Assembly (NCBI GenBank): GCA_018333785.1
Contig: JAGXSU010000061.1
Coordinates: forward strand, 1 to 64,000
Source: Methylomicrobium sp.
GTDB lineage: Bacteria > Pseudomonadota > Gammaproteobacteria > Methylococcales > Methylomonadaceae
Direction of reading: 5' to 3'
DNA length: 64,000 bases
Under the pieces are notes generated by a model. That model made no database searches, was not told where the DNA came from, and saw nothing but the letters and a program-made list of their open reading frames with translations. Every line of letters starts with the position of its first letter. Within the stretch, counting starts at the first letter, position 1. Positions 61,433 through 64,000 of this stretch are shown piece by piece. Both the position numbers and the translations under genes were made by a program.

Positions 61433-63958
61433 TTAAAAGAAGGGAAACGAAGATTTCGGCAAATCGCTCTCATCGAAGTAGGCCACAATTTCATCCATCG
61501 TTATACCTATATCCATGTGCAATTCATAAGCGGCATAGAATAGCGCGGCGCATGTCACGAACAATTGATCACCCATCAAAAAGTCTTGTATTTTCGGGCT
61601 GATTTTTTTCCGGCATAGGCTAAAACAGATCGCTAAAACCTGATCCGGTGTTTTTTGCTTCATAGTCAACGTCAGTCTTTTATTGATTTTTAGAAAATCT
61701 GATTCCGACAAATGTCCAAATAAGTGCATGACGGCATCGGTATGATCATCCTCCTCGTCATCCTCTAGATATTCCTCGTATTGCTCAAGGAAATCGTCAA
61801 TAAAGTTCAATGGATTTAAAAACTGTTCAACCTCGACAATAAACCGGCGGATTAATTGAGCGGTCCGCTGGTCGTTTCCTCTTAAGGCATCATCAAGACT
61901 GTCTTTCAAACGGTAAAGATCAAGCATACTAACGCGCGCCGGACTGCCATTGGCTGTCGCATAAACCAGATAATATCTCCAAACCGGTTTTTTCCATTGA
62001 CTTAAAGCTAATTTGACACAGTGCCTCAACAATTCGAAATGCTGAAGGCTAACCAGTAACTGGCTCCACTCCAATAACAAGGCCTCGGTGTAATCCTGCT
62101 GTTGCACCGATTTTTTTATCAGCGCTTTGAATTTATCCAATCCTTTGATGAGGATTTTATAATCACAACCTTGTTCGTCATACTGTTTGATCAAACTGAT
62201 CAAACTGGACATGCCTTGCGCCGGCAGCAAATAATCCTTTATAGGTGGTAATTGCCTGGTAACCGTCGCGACCGTCACATCCAACAACAAGGCTTCAATC
62301 GTTGCTTGAAAATGCATGGCAAGCGGATCGGCATTCAACTTTTGCAAAGCATCGGCAATTTTTTGCAAGCCCTGTTGTTTATCTTCTGCAACAAGCTCAA
62401 AAAAACCACGCAACAACTCGGCCTGAGCGCGCATTTTTTTATCGGCCAACAAGTTCCCGACAGATTGAATTTCCTTGCCTACCAGATGATATTTCTTGGT
62501 TTTTATCAACTTGCGGGCATGAGCCAGATGACTGCTGACCAGTGACTGCTTGGCCAGCGTGTTGACCGGATCGACTTTTAACAAATCCTTTGCGTACTGA
62601 GAGGCTTTTTTGAACGCTTTTTTTCGCGTTGAAGCTTTAATTGCAAAAGTTAAAAAATCGGTATCCTTCGGAAACTGCTTGAGACAGACATCCAGCCAAC
62701 GTTGATATTCGGCAGGATCCGGATCATGCTCATCATAATATTTTAAAATTTTCAGATAACTGTCCCTGTCATCCGGATCGTAATTCAGACTTTCAACAAG
62801 CAGAGTGACTGCGTCTTCAGGCAGCATCACGACCGTCATATGCCTGAGAATCAGGGCTATCTTACGATCATTCTGATCGCCTTGATTTTTTAACGCCTCA
62901 ATGCATTGGCGCCAGTGAAACGCCGCATCGTCCTTCATTTGGTTATGTTCGCACAATAAGGCCTTGATCCGGTGTTCTTCAAACGGAAGACCGGAGCCGA
63001 AATGTTTTAGGTAATCCTTGCGTCCTGCCGGATAGTTCAAAAGCATGGCCTGACAAAATCGTTTTACGGAATCAGCGCCAAACAGGTCGCGATAGCGAAT
63101 CGCTAAATCGAATTTCAATTTATCCGTCAGCCGGTTGTGATTTTGGCACAGTGCATCAAGCAATTCGAGTTGCTTATTGCTCATCCCCTTCGCTTTGGCA
63201 AAGAACTTACGCAGCTGGGGCTCGAGGTGAATTGCCATGTCGGCAAAGTCTTTACCCTCTTGCGTATAAGTCAGCAAAGCATCGGCAGCGGCGCGGTAGG
63301 GCGAATTTTCAGGCAGCTTGGATAATAATTCCCGGGCTTGTTCAATTGACGCGGGAATGGACATCAATGCTTTCAGCAAGGGCTTTAAATCACGGAATGC
63401 CGAGCGGAACGGCAGTTTTTTTAAAATGTCATCGAGCTGATCAGGGTTGTTTTCATGGCAAGCATCCAAAGCTTCGCGGATTAATCCCAAGTGTGTGATA
63501 AAAATCGAGTCCTGCGGCAAATGTTCCGCTATTTCAGGCTGGTCAACAAGGCTAAGATAACCCAGCCGAACAGCCAATCCGGGATACTGTTGATCCAGTT
63601 GTTCCTTGGTTAACAGAGCAATCGCCGTCTTGGCTTTCTTGATATTTTTGGCCGACAACAACCAGACGATATAGTCATCAAAATTTGCCTGGGGAGGCTC
63701 TGCCAACTCAGCGTAATTTTCCCATAAAATGGCGGCTTCCTTGATCTGCTCTTTTACCGCAAAACTCAGCGCGCGTTGTAAATAGCATTGCGCTAATTGC
63801 TGCCGCCAGTAGACATTTTCAGAATGCTTCAGCAACTCTTTATAGAGATCGCTGGCTTCTTTATAACGATGCGACAAAAAGTGAACCGATGCTTGTTGTT
63901 CCAACGCAGTTTGGGACAGGCCTGCGTCATCAGAGGGGCGTGGAATGTTCATTGCCAA
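61433..63958 (-). CDS. large TPR-like scaffold protein heading the Hsp70 operon
   Basis: 841 residues, almost all alpha-helical, with repeated helix pairs of TPR type: HFLSHRYKEASDLYKELLKH, WRQQLAQCYLQRALSFAVK, KASQYAKDLLKVDPVNTLAK and LVSSHLAHARKLIKTKKYHL. The C-terminal part has an acidic run (DDFLEQYEEYLEDDEEDDHT). No signal peptide or membrane segment. It opens the operon TPR, J-like, GrpE-like, Hsp70, zinc ribbon, and may bind substrates or hold the machine. Large repeat proteins also neighbour hscC in E. coli, from memory. Confidence 0.7.
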   Translation of the reverse strand: MAMNIPRPSDDAGLSQTALEQQASVHFLSHRYKEASDLYKELLKHSENVYWRQQLAQCYLQRALSFAVKEQIKEAAILWENYAELAEPPQANFDDYIVWLLSAKNIKKAKTAIALLTKEQLDQQYPGLAVRLGYLSLVDQPEIAEHLPQDSIFITHLGLIREALDACHENNPDQLDDILKKLPFRSAFRDLKPLLKALMSIPASIEQARELLSKLPENSPYRAAADALLTYTQEGKDFADMAIHLEPQLRKFFAKAKGMSNKQLELLDALCQNHNRLTDKLKFDLAIRYRDLFGADSVKRFCQAMLLNYPAGRKDYLKHFGSGLPFEEHRIKALLCEHNQMKDDAAFHWRQCIEALKNQGDQNDRKIALILRHMTVVMLPEDAVTLLVESLNYDPDDRDSYLKILKYYDEHDPDPAEYQRWLDVCLKQFPKDTDFLTFAIKASTRKKAFKKASQYAKDLLKVDPVNTLAKQSLVSSHLAHARKLIKTKKYHLVGKEIQSVGNLLADKKMRAQAELLRGFFELVAEDKQQGLQKIADALQKLNADPLAMHFQATIEALLLDVTVATVTRQLPPIKDYLLPAQGMSSLISLIKQYDEQGCDYKILIKGLDKFKALIKKSVQQQDYTEALLLEWSQLLVSLQHFELLRHCVKLALSQWKKPVWRYYLVYATANGSPARVSMLDLYRLKDSLDDALRGNDQRTAQLIRRFIVEVEQFLNPLNFIDDFLEQYEEYLEDDEEDDHTDAVMHLFGHLSESDFLKINKRLTLTMKQKTPDQVLAICFSLCRKKISPKIQDFLMGDQLFVTCAALFYAAYELHMDIGITMDEIVAYFDESDLPKSSFPFF

Positions 63959-64000
63959 GATAATTCAAAAGATGTGGATCGCTTTATGTTAATTGACCGT

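Noticed and set aside
1-64000. tRNA, rRNA and tmRNA genes
   Set aside because: No cloverleaf or conserved rRNA segment was recognised by eye on either strand; a covariance scan would be decisive.

Overview
The window looks like a chromosomal segment of a gammaproteobacterial methanotroph (order Methylococcales); this is inference. The best clues are an octaheme hydroxylamine-oxidoreductase gene with its haoB partner (53.7-55.4 kb), a late cobalamin pathway with bluB, an aas-lplT pair, and many IS and repeat remnants. No rRNA, tRNA or CRISPR array was seen. Most genes between 18.9 and 64 kb lie on the minus strand and look like stable core genome. The first 18.6 kb is accessory and decayed.

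Layout: 0-2.4 kb is an IS graveyard (ISNCY-like, IS701-like and ISL3-like fragments) beside a broken LysR regulator and a divergent, stop-interrupted membrane gene. 2.4-6.2 kb holds an AT-rich methyltransferase and small membrane proteins (DUF502, ExoD). 6.2-10.3 kb is a calcium or cation transport module in which only the P-type ATPase is intact; the antiporter before it and the CBS-domain gene after it are frameshifted. 10.9-12.9 kb holds a DCC protein, a hemolysin-III protein and a vapBC pair. 13.2-18.6 kb is an integron: intI is split by a 2.47-kb element (Y2 IS91-type transposase plus a tyrosine recombinase) that carries an attC-like hairpin at its end. Removing the element exactly at G|TT core sites restores the intI reading frame. 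A cassette-like gene for a membrane-anchored HNH protein and a second attC-like site lie on the attI side.

18.9-26.0 kb holds late B12 genes (cobQ, cbiB, cobD, bluB, cobS, cobT, cobU): aminopropanol arm, lower-ligand synthesis and nucleotide-loop assembly. 26-38.6 kb is housekeeping: Usp, ABC-F, NDH-2, SPFH, HDOD, RapA, fructosamine kinase, TRAP binding protein. 39.2-43.2 kb is aas-lplT (lysophospholipid import and reacylation) with a palindromic operator and a convergent TetR gene. 43.4-50.9 kb is a four-gene type I restriction locus joined by ATGA overlaps. It includes a DUF1016 nuclease, and its hsdS has taken up, in frame, a DUF559 nuclease element with ~40-bp inverted repeats.

51-57.7 kb holds a hotdog-fold protein, a BLUF photoreceptor, haoAB and a GST. 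58.2-64 kb is a five-gene operon for a dedicated Hsp70 machine: TPR scaffold, J-like protein with PPD in place of HPD, GrpE-like exchange factor, DnaK/HscC-like Hsp70 and a zinc-ribbon protein. The most notable structures are the intI-splitting element, its candidate -1 frameshift, the DUF559-in-hsdS insertion, the PPD chaperone operon, and two MITE-like elements with visible target-site duplications.
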